A stretch of 33,422 nucleotides of DNA from Albimonas sp041685625 (GTDB lineage: Bacteria > Pseudomonadota > Alphaproteobacteria > Rhodobacterales > Rhodobacteraceae). The notes under the pieces were generated by a model that was not told where the DNA came from, did not search any database, and saw only the letters and a program-made list of their open reading frames with translations. The stretch spans positions 1-33,422 of the forward strand of contig JAWLFJ010000031.1 in assembly GCA_041685625.1 (NCBI GenBank), written 5' to 3'. Made by a program: the position numbers and the translations under genes. This document shows positions 1 through 8,699 of this stretch, in pieces. How positions within the stretch are numbered: the stretch's first letter is position 1; the number at the start of each line of letters is the position of its first letter.

Positions 1-1976
1 GCGTCCGGCATCGCGCCCGGCGGCCCCGGTCTGCAGCGCGGCGCCGACGGCCGGTCGGCGACCCGTCGGTGACGGCTCACCGTCCCCCGGCTCAGGCGCC
101 GCACCTCGCACGCCCGAGCGAGACCGCAGGGGCGCTGCGCGGAGGCGGAGACGGTCCGGCTCATCGTCCCGACCTCCGCAGCCGAAAAGGCGTGCCGCCC
201 TCCCGCCGCTCGATGGTCTCGCCGCCGTTTCAGCGGACGCTCAGGCGTCACACGCTCAAATGGCGGTGCACGAAACCCTCTTGAGACCGCGCCCGGAACC
301 CTCGCAGCGGCGACGAGCCTCGACATCTCGGAGCGCCGCAACGAACGGCAGAAGCCTTCGTTCGAATTGGCCTCGACCTTGCGGAATGCGTGTTCGGGGG
401 TCACGGCGTCGAGGCGGAGGAGCAGGTCGTTTTCCGCAAGACATCGCGGCGGGAGGCCGTCGCCTCGTTCTTCGCCGGACTGCGTCGTCGGCATGGAGGC
501 GTGCGGCGGCGCCCACGACCGGGCGAGGGCGCCCTCCGATCCCGGCCATGAGGTGCGTCCGATCTCCCCGCAGTTCTTGACCCCGGCGCGAAGTCGAACA
601 GGCGCGATCGCGACGACGCCGAGGCGATCCGCGAGGCCGTCGATGCGCTTCGTGCGGCGGAAGTCGTGCGCTCGGCTCGCGCTGCAGGCGGTGCTCCGTG
701 CCCGGCCGCGCCTCGTCTCCGACCGGACGCGGCCGGTGAACCGGATCCGAGGTCTCCCGGCCGAGCACGGCAGCGCGACCGCGCGCGGCACCCCTCGCCG
801 GCGCGCCACCCTCGCGCAGACCGTCGACGGCGATCGCGCCGGCCGGGGCGATCCGATCCCCGAACTCCTCCGCGAGGCGCGCGAGGCGCTCGTCGACCTC
901 GATCGGCGCGGCGCGTCCTGCGGCCGGCGGCGGCTCGAGACCCTCATCCGAAGCGACGGGATGTGCCTGCGCATCGGCAGGATCGAGGGCCTCGGCCCGG
1001 TCACGGTCACGGTCACGGCGCCCGTCGCGGCGGCGGGAGACCGGACCTGCTTCGGGAACGGTCGCGAGTTCGCCGCCCGGCCCGGGCTCGTCCCGAGGCC
1101 GGGATCGAGCGACGGCAGGACGAGGCTGCCGGGGACATCCGAACGCGGCGACCGGTACGTCCGGACGGCGACGATCCACGGCCGAGCCGTTCACGCGAAG
1201 CCTGGCGGCAGGCGGGACCCGCGCAGCCGATGGATCGGGCGGATGCGCGAGCGTCGGCATACGAACGTCGTGGCAGTCGCGCCCGCCGACGAGAACGCCG
1301 GGATCGTCCGGTCCGTCCCGTCGCGGGGTGAGGCATGCGGACCCGTCCGGATCGCCGCTCCATCCCGATCACGTCGATGAAAAGGTGGAATGCGGCGGGG
1401 CGCGCCCCCGGACATCGCGGCGAAAACGCAGGAGATGGGGAAAGGGTCGCGGACCGTCGCTTCGCGAGCCTGGCGTGCGGACCGGCCCGGCGCACGCCGA
1501 TGTCCCGGGGCGTCGGGGACGAAGCGGGCGGACACCCGTCGGGGCTTGCGGCGACGATGTATCGGGCCGCTTCGGAAAGCCGGACAGGCGTCGGCAGTCG
1601 TGACGCTCCACCCGGAACCGGCAAAGCCGTGGCGATCAGGCGGCGTCCATGTGCGTCCACAGGCGGACCCGCCTCGTGCCGCGCTGGGACCCCCTCTCGC
1701 GAACCAGCATCAGCGAGCGCTGGTATCAAGCGGAGGCGCCGCGACCTGTCCGGTCGCGGCCAGAGGCGGCGTTCGCGTCGTGGCCGCCGTAGGCGGCGTT
1801 CGCGTCGAGGCGTCCGGCGGCGTCGGCACGAAAGGCTGACCGTCGCCGCTTGCAAGACCGGCGCAGGCCGCACGCGGGGCCTGCGGATATCCGACGAATG
1901 GCCGGCATCCGCCGCACGACGGCCGCGCTCGAGCCGCACGAATTCTGCACGCCCCGCGGCCCGTATCGCCCTCCCC
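1..1976. other. 2-kb stretch with no supportable gene
   Basis: Open frames occur on both strands and in several overlapping phases, as expected by chance at this GC content. Their translations are dominated by Arg, Pro, Ala and Gly and show no recognisable domain, signal peptide or catalytic motif. No frame has a convincing ribosome binding site followed by protein-like composition. I found no tRNA, rRNA or transposase remnant. A 17-bp direct repeat lies near the right end. The stretch could be decayed coding DNA, a long intergenic region or the edge of an acquired segment; sequence inspection alone cannot separate these. Confidence 0.55.
1764..1807. repeat. 17-bp direct repeat, two copies, 27-bp period
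   Basis: The 17-mer AGGCGGCGTTCGCGTCG occurs exactly at 1764-1780 and again at 1791-1807, separated by 10 bases. It sits in the gene-free left region about 170 bases downstream of the glycosyltransferase stop codon. Two copies are too few to assign a function; a protein-binding site pair or a small slippage duplication are both possible. Confidence 0.6.
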
Positions 1977-3191
1977 TCAGGCGACCGCCTCGTAGGCGGC
2001 CCGAAGCGAGGCGCTCTCGTTCTCCCACAGGAACTCCCGCTCCGCAGTGGCCCGCCCCCAGGCGCCCATGCGCTTGCGCCGCCCCTCGTCGTCGACCAGC
2101 GCGAGGATCGCGTCCGCGAGACCCTCGGGCGAGCAGTCCGTCGCCACCAGCGCCGCGTCCCGCGCCTCCGACCGGGCCTGCGTCAGGTCGAACATCACGA
2201 AGGGCAGACCGAGCATCATGTACTCGAACACCTTGTTCATGGAGAGCTTGTCGTTGAAGTCGTCCTTGGGGTCGGGGATCACACCCACGTCCAGCGCCGA
2301 AAGCGTCGCCAGCAGCCGGTCCCCGGTCAGATACCCGGTGAAGGTGACGTGATCCGCAACGTCGAGTTCGAGCGTCAGCGCCTTCAGGCCTTCCAGCTCG
2401 GGCCCGTCGCCCACCAGCACGCAGCCCACGTCGTCGCGTCCGCGCTCGTGGACGATGTCGGCGATGGCGCGCACCAGGTACTCGACGCCGTCCTGGCACC
2501 CCATGATGCCCACGTAACCCACCAACGAGCGGTTGGACGCCGCCAGGACCGGATCCGGCGCGGTCCGCCGGAACCGCTCGATGCGCGGATAGCTCTTCAC
2601 CACCCAGACCCGATCGGGGTCCATGCCGCCGCGCTCCACCGCGAGGCGCTTGAAGGTCTCGTTGGTGGCGATCGAGGCGTCGGCGACGCGGAAGGTCTGC
2701 CGTTCCAGCCAGCGCATCACCCGCGGCAGCGGCCCGTTCGGCCCGAACTTGGCCTCGAACAGCTCCGGGCTCAGGTCGTGATGGTCGAACACGAAGCGCG
2801 TGCCCCGAAGCCACTTGTGCAGCGCGGCGACGATGAAGATCAGGTCCGGCGGATTGCAGGCGTGCAGCACGTCGAAGCCCCGCTCCCGCGCGACGCGGAA
2901 CGAGAGTCGGATCTGCGCGCCGAGCGCCCAGAGATATTCCGCCGCGTAGGCCAGCGCGCCCTTCGCCTCGATCGGCAGGCTGTGGCGGTAGATGGCGACC
3001 CCGTCGATGTCCTCGCGCTTGGCGTCGTGCCCCTTGCCGGTGGGGCAGATCACCGAGACGCGCCAACCGGCCTCGCGAAGCGCCAAGGCCTCCTGCCAGA
3101 CCCTCCGATCGAAGGGCACGGGCAGGTTCTCGACGATGATGAGCACTCCGCGGCCGTCCCGAGCCGTCCCCTCCCCCGACGCGATCGACAT
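1977..3191 (-). CDS. GT4 family glycosyltransferase of the EPS locus
   Basis: A 404-residue cytoplasmic glycosyltransferase predicted to add a sugar from a nucleotide-sugar donor to a lipid-linked EPS intermediate. The N-terminal half opens with a Rossmann beta strand (VLIIVENLPVPFDRRVWQEA, about residues 16-35), a signature shared with GT4 enzymes of exopolysaccharide clusters. The C-terminal half has the donor-binding domain, with a GDGPE motif and the KVFEYMMLGLPFV segment that corresponds to the E-x7-E region. The ATG at 3191 is preceded by AGGGGC about seven bases upstream, which supports this start. The gene is divergent from the TPR lipoprotein gene across a 314-base region. Donor and linkage cannot be read from sequence. 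Family assignment is firm; membership of this EPS pathway is inferred from position. Confidence 0.9.
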   Translation of the reverse strand: MSIASGEGTARDGRGVLIIVENLPVPFDRRVWQEALALREAGWRVSVICPTGKGHDAKREDIDGVAIYRHSLPIEAKGALAYAAEYLWALGAQIRLSFRVARERGFDVLHACNPPDLIFIVAALHKWLRGTRFVFDHHDLSPELFEAKFGPNGPLPRVMRWLERQTFRVADASIATNETFKRLAVERGGMDPDRVWVVKSYPRIERFRRTAPDPVLAASNRSLVGYVGIMGCQDGVEYLVRAIADIVHERGRDDVGCVLVGDGPELEGLKALTLELDVADHVTFTGYLTGDRLLATLSALDVGVIPDPKDDFNDKLSMNKVFEYMMLGLPFVMFDLTQARSEARDAALVATDCSPEGLADAILALVDDEGRRKRMGAWGRATAEREFLWENESASLRAAYEAVA

Positions 3192-3505
3192 GTCAAAAGC
3201 CCCTAAATTTTTCGTCGTGCTTGACGCGCAATAGCAACTTTCGGGCCGCCAAGCGAGGGCGGCACGTCAGGGTGAATGCGGAATCAACCTTTACGACGGC
3301 GCGATGTGGCGTCTGCGGGGCTCACTCGGCCTTGGATTCACGGAGCGTTCCGCGATACTAATGCGTCGAACGGCGGACTCGCCCATGTGGGGGGCGGGCT
3401 CGCGAAGGGGATTTGGGACGGCGGTCCACGATCCGGCGCGACGGAACGCCGGAGTGGCTGTCGTCCTCTTGGGTGCGCGGCCTCCGGCCGTGGGATCGGT
3501 TTGGG
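3192..3505. other. Divergent intergenic/promoter region between glycosyltransferase and TPR lipoprotein genes
   Basis: This 314-base gap holds the start regions of two divergent EPS genes. Bases 3196-3240 are clearly richer in A and T than the surroundings and probably contain control elements. A 6-bp inverted repeat (GCCGCC at 3245-3250, GGCGGC at 3258-3263, 7-base loop) could be a leader hairpin or a regulator site. A possible plus-strand promoter lies at 3332-3359. Nothing here looks like a gene. Confidence 0.55.
3332..3359 (+). promoter_or_regulatory. Candidate sigma70-type promoter for the EPS run
   Basis: TTGGAT at 3332-3337 and GATACT at 3354-3359 are spaced by 16 bases and lie about 147 bases before the proposed start of the TPR lipoprotein gene. 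Matches to the consensus are partial (3 of 6 and 4 of 6), so this is a candidate only. Confidence 0.25.
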
Positions 3506-5983
3506 ATGCGAAAGATCATGTTGAGACCTGCGCGTTGGCTCGCGATCGGCCTGCTCGCCGTCGGCCTGGCCGCCTGCGATTCCGCGGAGGAGCGGGCCGG
3601 CGGCCATTTGGAGTCCGCCATGGCGCTGCTGGAGCAGGGCGACCGGGACAAGGCGAACGTCGAGTTCCGCAACGTCATCCAGCTGCAGCCCGAGAACGTC
3701 GAGGCGCGTTACCAGATCGCCCGCTATCAGCGCGACCGGAACCAGATCCGGGGCGCCGTCGGTCAGTATCGCAGCGTGCTGGAGCTCGACTCGAACCATC
3801 TCCGCGCGCGGCGCGACCTCGCGGAGATCATGCTCGTGGCCAACGCCGTCGAGGAGGCGAGCCGCCACATCGAGGTCGCGTACGGCATCGCGCCGGAGGA
3901 CGTCGATGTCCGCGCCGTCAAGGCGGCGATCGACTTCCGCCTCGCGGGAGCCCGCGAGACCTCCCCGGACGAGGCCGTCGCGCTTGCGCAGGGGGTGATC
4001 GACGACGATCCGACCAACGAGAGCGCGCGTCTCGTCCTCGCCGCGCACGCTATGGAGCAGGGCGACCTGAAACAGGCGCTCGTCCATGTCGATCAGGGTC
4101 TCGTCGAGGATCCGGAGGATCTCAGTCTGAACGTGGTCAAGCTCGGCGTGCTCGAGCAGCTGGAGGACGCCGAGGGCGTCGGCGCCCAGCTCCAGCGGCT
4201 GGTCGACGTCTTCCCCGAGACCGACCAGTTCCGCGAGGCGCTCGCGCGCTGGCATGTCAGGCGCGGCGAGCACGACGCGGCGGAGGCCCAGTACCGCGCC
4301 CTCGCGGAGGCCGATCCGGACGACCAGCGGCGCGCTCTCGACGTGGTGCGCTTCCTCAACGCCGTGCATGGCGAGGCGCGTGCGCGCGAGGAGCTCGAGC
4401 GCCTCGCCGAGGCCGAGGACGAACTCGTCGAATACGATCTCACCCTCGTCTCGCTCGACCTGCAGGACGGTGACGAGGCGGCCGCGATCGCCCGACTCGA
4501 TTCGCTGATCGAGAGCCGCGGGCGCAGCGCCGGCGCGCACCGAGCCCGGGTCGAGCGCGCGAAGCTCCATGTCCGCAACGATGAGTTCGAGGCGGCCGAC
4601 GCGCTGATCTCCGAGGTCCTCGCCAACGACGGCAAGAACGCCGACGCCCTTCTGCTGCGCGCCGCCCGCCACCTCGCCGAAGACCGGCCTGAAGCCGCGA
4701 TCGAGGATCTGCGGGTCGCCCAGGACGTCGACCCTGAGAACGTCCGGATCGCGCAGCTGATGGCGACCGCCTACGAGCGGAACGGCAACGCCCGCCTCGC
4801 GCAGGAGCGGCTCGCCGAGGCCGTCGAGCTCTCGGATTACGAGGTCGGCATCACTCTGCGCTACGCTCAGCTTCTCCTCTCGGACGACAAGGTCGGCGTG
4901 GCGGAGAGCGTGCTGCGCGAGGCGATCGCCGCCAACGGACCGTCGCGCGACCTGCTGGTCGCTTTGGGCCAGATCAGGATCCGCCAGGAGCGCTGGCGCG
5001 ACGTGGAGGAGGTCACCGCACGACTCCGCGAACTCGATCCCGACGACCCCGTCGTCACGCGGATGCAGGCGGCCGCCCTTCTCGGCCGACGGCGCGGCGA
5101 GGAGGGGACCGAACTGCTCGCGACGCTCGCCGGGAACGACCCGGAGAACGCGGCGAACCTCGTATCCTATGTGCGCGCGCTGATCGCCGGCGGAGACGGC
5201 GATCGCGCGCGGGAGGTCGTGGACGAGCGTGTCGCCGAGGCGCCCGACGACACCTCTGCGCGGCTGCTGCGCGCGTCGATCCGCGCGTCCCTCGGCGATC
5301 TCGACGGCGCCGAAGCCGATCTGCTGCACGCGCTGGAACTGGAGCCGACGAACGCCGCCGCCTACGCGGCGCTGGCCCGGATCTACAATTCGCAGGGTCG
5401 CGGAGACGAGGCGGACGCGGCGCTGGAGGGGGGACTCGCGCTCGGCGCCGACGATCCCAACCTGCGCCTGACCAAGGCCATGCAGCTGGAGACTTCCGGC
5501 CGGCGCGAGGAGGCGCTGGAGTTGTATTCGGGCCTCTACCGCGAGCAGCCGAACTCGATGGTCATCGCCAACAACTATGCCGGCCTGCTGGCCGCTCTCC
5601 GCTCCGAAGATCCGGTGCAGATCCAGCGCGCCTACAACATCGCGAAGCGCTTCCGCACCGCCACTCGGCCGCAGATGCAGGACACCTACGGGTGGCTCCT
5701 GCATCTGACCGGCGACTCGAAATCCGCGCTGCCGATCCTCGAGACGGCTGCGCGCCAGCTCTCGACCAATCCGGAAGTGCAGTATCACTACGGCGTCGTG
5801 CTGCTGGCGAACGGGCAGCTCGCCCAGGCCCGCGACCTGCTCGAGCGGGCGCTGGAACTCGGCGAACAGGTTCCGTTCCGCGACGCCGACCGGGCCGAGG
5901 CGGCCCTCGCCCGCATCGAAGACATCCGCGCCGGCCGGGACGCGGCCGTGCCGGCCGACGAGGAGGCCGCCACGACACAGTGA
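3506..5983 (+). CDS. PrsT-like TPR-repeat lipoprotein of an exosortase-type EPS system
   Basis: An 825-residue tetratricopeptide-repeat protein built almost entirely of paired helices, with recurring patterns such as AEADLLHALELEPTNAAAY. It resembles the long TPR lipoproteins (PrsT type) encoded with exosortase/PEP-CTERM EPS systems, usually about 900 residues, and probably scaffolds periplasmic assembly. I chose the ATG at 3506 because it gives a clean lipoprotein signal: basic start, hydrophobic stretch, LAAC lipobox with Cys24. The frame is open upstream to 3413, but that extension is polar and non-conserved in character. An ATG at 3518 is also possible. Asp at +2 after the lipid-modified Cys would favour inner-membrane retention by the enterobacterial Lol rule. 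It heads a plus-strand run with the ATPase 56 bases downstream. The exact PrsT assignment is an inference from architecture and neighbours. Confidence 0.85.
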   Translation: MRKIMLRPARWLAIGLLAVGLAACDSAEERAGGHLESAMALLEQGDRDKANVEFRNVIQLQPENVEARYQIARYQRDRNQIRGAVGQYRSVLELDSNHLRARRDLAEIMLVANAVEEASRHIEVAYGIAPEDVDVRAVKAAIDFRLAGARETSPDEAVALAQGVIDDDPTNESARLVLAAHAMEQGDLKQALVHVDQGLVEDPEDLSLNVVKLGVLEQLEDAEGVGAQLQRLVDVFPETDQFREALARWHVRRGEHDAAEAQYRALAEADPDDQRRALDVVRFLNAVHGEARAREELERLAEAEDELVEYDLTLVSLDLQDGDEAAAIARLDSLIESRGRSAGAHRARVERAKLHVRNDEFEAADALISEVLANDGKNADALLLRAARHLAEDRPEAAIEDLRVAQDVDPENVRIAQLMATAYERNGNARLAQERLAEAVELSDYEVGITLRYAQLLLSDDKVGVAESVLREAIAANGPSRDLLVALGQIRIRQERWRDVEEVTARLRELDPDDPVVTRMQAAALLGRRRGEEGTELLATLAGNDPENAANLVSYVRALIAGGDGDRAREVVDERVAEAPDDTSARLLRASIRASLGDLDGAEADLLHALELEPTNAAAYAALARIYNSQGRGDEADAALEGGLALGADDPNLRLTKAMQLETSGRREEALELYSGLYREQPNSMVIANNYAGLLAALRSEDPVQIQRAYNIAKRFRTATRPQMQDTYGWLLHLTGDSKSALPILETAARQLSTNPEVQYHYGVVLLANGQLAQARDLLERALELGEQVPFRDADRAEAALARIEDIRAGRDAAVPADEEAATTQ

Positions 5984-6039
5984 CCGGCCCGCTGCGAGGG
6001 ACGGTCGGAACACGCGACCCACGGGAACCACGAGGCGGC

Positions 6040-6978
6040 ATGCGAGATCTGACGAAGCTTTACAACGAGTTTTACGGCCTTTCGGAAAGGCCGTTCTCGT
6101 TGCTGCCCGATCCGGACTTCCTCTATTGGGCCTCGCCGCACAGCAAGGCCTACACCATGCTGGAATACGGCATCGCCACGCATGCCCCCATCACGATGAT
6201 CACGGGCGAGGTGGGCTCGGGCAAGACCACGCTGGTTCGAAAGCTCCTGGACGACATTCCGATGGACTATTCCATCGGCCTCGTCTCAAACGCGCAGGGC
6301 GGGCGGGGCGAACTGCTGCACTGGGTGCTGATGAGCCTCGGCCAGCCCGTGGATCCGGAGCACGGCTACGTCCAGCTCTTCGCGCAGTTCCAGGAATTCC
6401 TGATCTCCGAATACGCGGCGGGGCGGCGCACGGCGCTGATCTTCGACGAGGCGCAGAACCTCACCCCGGACGCGCTCGAGGAACTGCGGATGTTCTCCAA
6501 CATCAACGCCGACAAGGACGAGCTGCTGCAGCTGATCCTCGTCGGCCAGCCGGAACTCAGGGACCTCGTGCGCCGGCGCTCGCTGACCCAGTTCGCGCAG
6601 CGCATTGCGGCCGAATTCCACCTGCGCGCGCTGGAGCCAGAGGAGACCGACGCCTACATCCGCCACCGCCTGCGCCACGCCGGCTGCGAGACGCCGTTGT
6701 TCCTGGCCGAGGCGACGGACATGATCCATCGCGCCGGCCGGGGCATTCCGCGGCTGATCAACCAGCTCTGCGATTACGCCCTCGTCTATGGCTTCGCCGA
6801 AGAGAAGTCGGAGATCGACGCGGACGTGATCCGCGAGGTGCTCGCCGACCGGCGCCAGTACGGCGTGTTCGCCGATCCCGACGCGCCGGACGCGTCGACG
6901 CCAACCGCATCCTCCGAAGACGCGCGCGCCGCGGCGGAGGACAACGTCTTCTACGGCGTCTGGGAGAAGAAGGCCTGA
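6040..6978 (+). CDS. ExeA-like AAA ATPase, XrtA/PEP-CTERM-associated type
   Basis: A 312-residue ATPase beginning with the typical MRDLTKLYNEFYGLSERPFS segment of ExeA/general secretion ATPases and their EPS-associated relatives. Walker A is GEVGSGKT at residues 56-63 and Walker B ends in D136-E137 within LIFDEAQNL. The AAA lid follows (GIPRLINQLCDYAL). The C-terminal 40 residues are acidic and probably disordered. It lacks the transmembrane and peptidoglycan-binding part of ExeA itself, as do the EPS-linked forms. The ATG at 6040 is chosen because homology-like sequence starts there; GAGG lies just upstream, and the longer open frame from 5692 overlaps the TPR gene. It sits between the TPR lipoprotein and chain-length genes, the order expected in exosortase-linked EPS loci. 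It is likely to power or regulate assembly at the inner membrane, but its mechanism is not established. Confidence 0.9.
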   Translation: MRDLTKLYNEFYGLSERPFSLLPDPDFLYWASPHSKAYTMLEYGIATHAPITMITGEVGSGKTTLVRKLLDDIPMDYSIGLVSNAQGGRGELLHWVLMSLGQPVDPEHGYVQLFAQFQEFLISEYAAGRRTALIFDEAQNLTPDALEELRMFSNINADKDELLQLILVGQPELRDLVRRRSLTQFAQRIAAEFHLRALEPEETDAYIRHRLRHAGCETPLFLAEATDMIHRAGRGIPRLINQLCDYALVYGFAEEKSEIDADVIREVLADRRQYGVFADPDAPDASTPTASSEDARAAAEDNVFYGVWEKKA

Positions 6979-7012
6979 TCCCCGCCGCGACCGACCTGCG
7001 AGGTTCGCCACG

Positions 7013-8623
7013 ATGACCGATTTCGATCCGCGCTATCTGCTGTCGATCTTTTTGCGCCGGTTCCCGCTGTTCCTGCTGACGGCGGTCCTCATCTTCGCCG
7101 GCTTTGCGGCGGCGGCGGTGCTGTTGCCGCCGACATACACGTCGTCGGCGCGGATCCTCGTGGAATCGCAGCGCATCCCCCAAAGCATGGTGCAATCCAC
7201 CGTCGGCGGCGGAGCCTCCGAGCGCCTGCGCGTGATCCAGCAGCGGCTGATGACGCGGGAGAACCTTCTCGAGATCGCCAACCAGTTCCGGGTCTTCGCC
7301 GACCGTCAGGATCTCTCGCCGACCGAGATGGTGCAGGAGATGCGCAGCTCCACGGACTTCCGTCAGGTCGCGCTCGGCGGCGGACGCGGGGGCGGCATGG
7401 CGTTGCTGTTCAACGTCTCCTTCTCGGCGGCCGATCCGCGCGTGGCCTCGCAGGTCGCGGGGGAGTACGTCACCCGCATCCTCGAGGACAACGTGAGGAT
7501 CCGCACGGATCGCGCGGCGAACACCTACGGCTTCTTCGATCAGGAGACTCAGCGCCTCGGCGGCGAACTGACGGCGGTCGAATCCGAGATCGTCGAATTC
7601 AAGCGCGCGAACCGGGACACCCTGCCCGACACGCTGTCTTTCCGCACCAACCAGCTCGAGAGGGTGCAGCAGCGCCAGCAACTCCTCGACCGGGAGCGCG
7701 CGGACCTCCGGCAGGAGCGCAAGCTGCTCGAGGAGATGCGCGAGGATCCGGAGCGCTTCGTCGAAGAGGAACGAGCGCTCAGCGAGCCGGAGCGCGCGCT
7801 GAACCAGTTGCAGCAGCGCCGTCGCATGCGCCTCGCGATCCTTTCGGAGACTCATCCGGAGATCATCGGCATCGACACCCGCATCGCCGCGCTCGAGCGC
7901 ATCATCGAGCAGGACGCCGAGATGAGCGAGGCGACGGCCGGGGAGCGCACCAGCCGCCGGATCTCCGAGCAGATGAGCCGCGTCGAGCAGGAGATGGAGG
8001 TCATCGACACCCGTCTCGACCAGCTCGACGACGAACTCGCCCAGCTCGAGCGGCGCGAGTCGGAGCTCGAGCGCTCCATCGCCGAAACGCCCAACACGCA
8101 GATGGCGCTGACGGCTCTCAACCGGAACTACTCCAGTCTCCAGCGCCAGTACGACGCCGCACGCGGAAAGCTCGCCGTGTCGGCCACCGGCGAGCAGCTC
8201 GAGCTGCAGCAGCAGGCCGAGCGCTTCGAGGTGATCGAGCAGGCCGGAACGCCGGAGACGCCTGACAAGCCCGACCGCCTTATGATCCTGATGATGGGCG
8301 CTGGCGGCGGCGCCGGAGCCGGCATCGCCGTCATCGCCCTGCTGGAGTTCCTCAACAAGGCCATCCGCCGTCCATCCGACATCGTCGCGACGCTGGAGAC
8401 GCAGCCTCTGGCGGTGATCCCCTACATCTACACCGACGCGGAGCTGCGCCGCCGCGCCGTGATCAAGTGGTCTCTGATCACCCTGATCGTCGGCGGCTCC
8501 ATCGCGGTCGTGACGCTGACGCACATCTTCTACATGCCGCTCGACCTTCTGATGCGGAAGCTCATGGAGATGACGCAGCTCGACACGGTGCTGCAGATGA
8601 TCCGCTCCCGCATCAGCTTCTGA
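7013..8623 (+). CDS. Wzz/GumC-like polysaccharide chain-length determinant
   Basis: A 536-residue inner-membrane protein that controls EPS chain length and couples polymerisation to export. Transmembrane helix 1 is at about residues 17-38, followed by the Wzz domain (YTSSARILVESQRIP). A long periplasmic coiled coil spans about 180-390, rich in E, Q, R and L. Helix 2 (about 423-445) is preceded by the conserved TPETPDKPDR proline motif. A third hydrophobic segment is at about 486-507 and the tail is short. The cytoplasmic kinase domain is absent and is encoded separately by the next gene 76 bases downstream, as in two-component Wzc systems and in the XrtA-associated family. A GAGG at about 7000 supports the ATG at 7013. 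A glycine-rich loop (GGGRGGG, about residue 123) interrupts the N-terminal domain. Confidence 0.92.
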   Translation: MTDFDPRYLLSIFLRRFPLFLLTAVLIFAGFAAAAVLLPPTYTSSARILVESQRIPQSMVQSTVGGGASERLRVIQQRLMTRENLLEIANQFRVFADRQDLSPTEMVQEMRSSTDFRQVALGGGRGGGMALLFNVSFSAADPRVASQVAGEYVTRILEDNVRIRTDRAANTYGFFDQETQRLGGELTAVESEIVEFKRANRDTLPDTLSFRTNQLERVQQRQQLLDRERADLRQERKLLEEMREDPERFVEEERALSEPERALNQLQQRRRMRLAILSETHPEIIGIDTRIAALERIIEQDAEMSEATAGERTSRRISEQMSRVEQEMEVIDTRLDQLDDELAQLERRESELERSIAETPNTQMALTALNRNYSSLQRQYDAARGKLAVSATGEQLELQQQAERFEVIEQAGTPETPDKPDRLMILMMGAGGGAGAGIAVIALLEFLNKAIRRPSDIVATLETQPLAVIPYIYTDAELRRRAVIKWSLITLIVGGSIAVVTLTHIFYMPLDLLMRKLMEMTQLDTVLQMIRSRISF

Positions 8624-8699
8624 CGCGCAGTCGACCCTGCCGGCGCGGCGGAGCCTTCGCCGTGCCGGCCCCGATCGATCCATCCGGAGGCGCCACGCC

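Noticed and set aside
256..1260. Minus-strand open frame of 334 codons in the gene-free region
   Set aside because: A short segment in the middle looks protein-like, but the rest is Arg/Pro-rich, with no motif, no convincing ribosome binding site and competing open frames in other phases.
1335..3206. 623-codon open frame on the plus strand across the left region and the glycosyltransferase
   Set aside because: It runs antisense to a well-recognised GT4 gene and its translation has no domain; long antisense frames are common at this GC content.
3338..6031. 897-codon minus-strand frame opposite the TPR lipoprotein
   Set aside because: Mirror of the TPR gene; the plus-strand reading has repeats, lipobox and family context.
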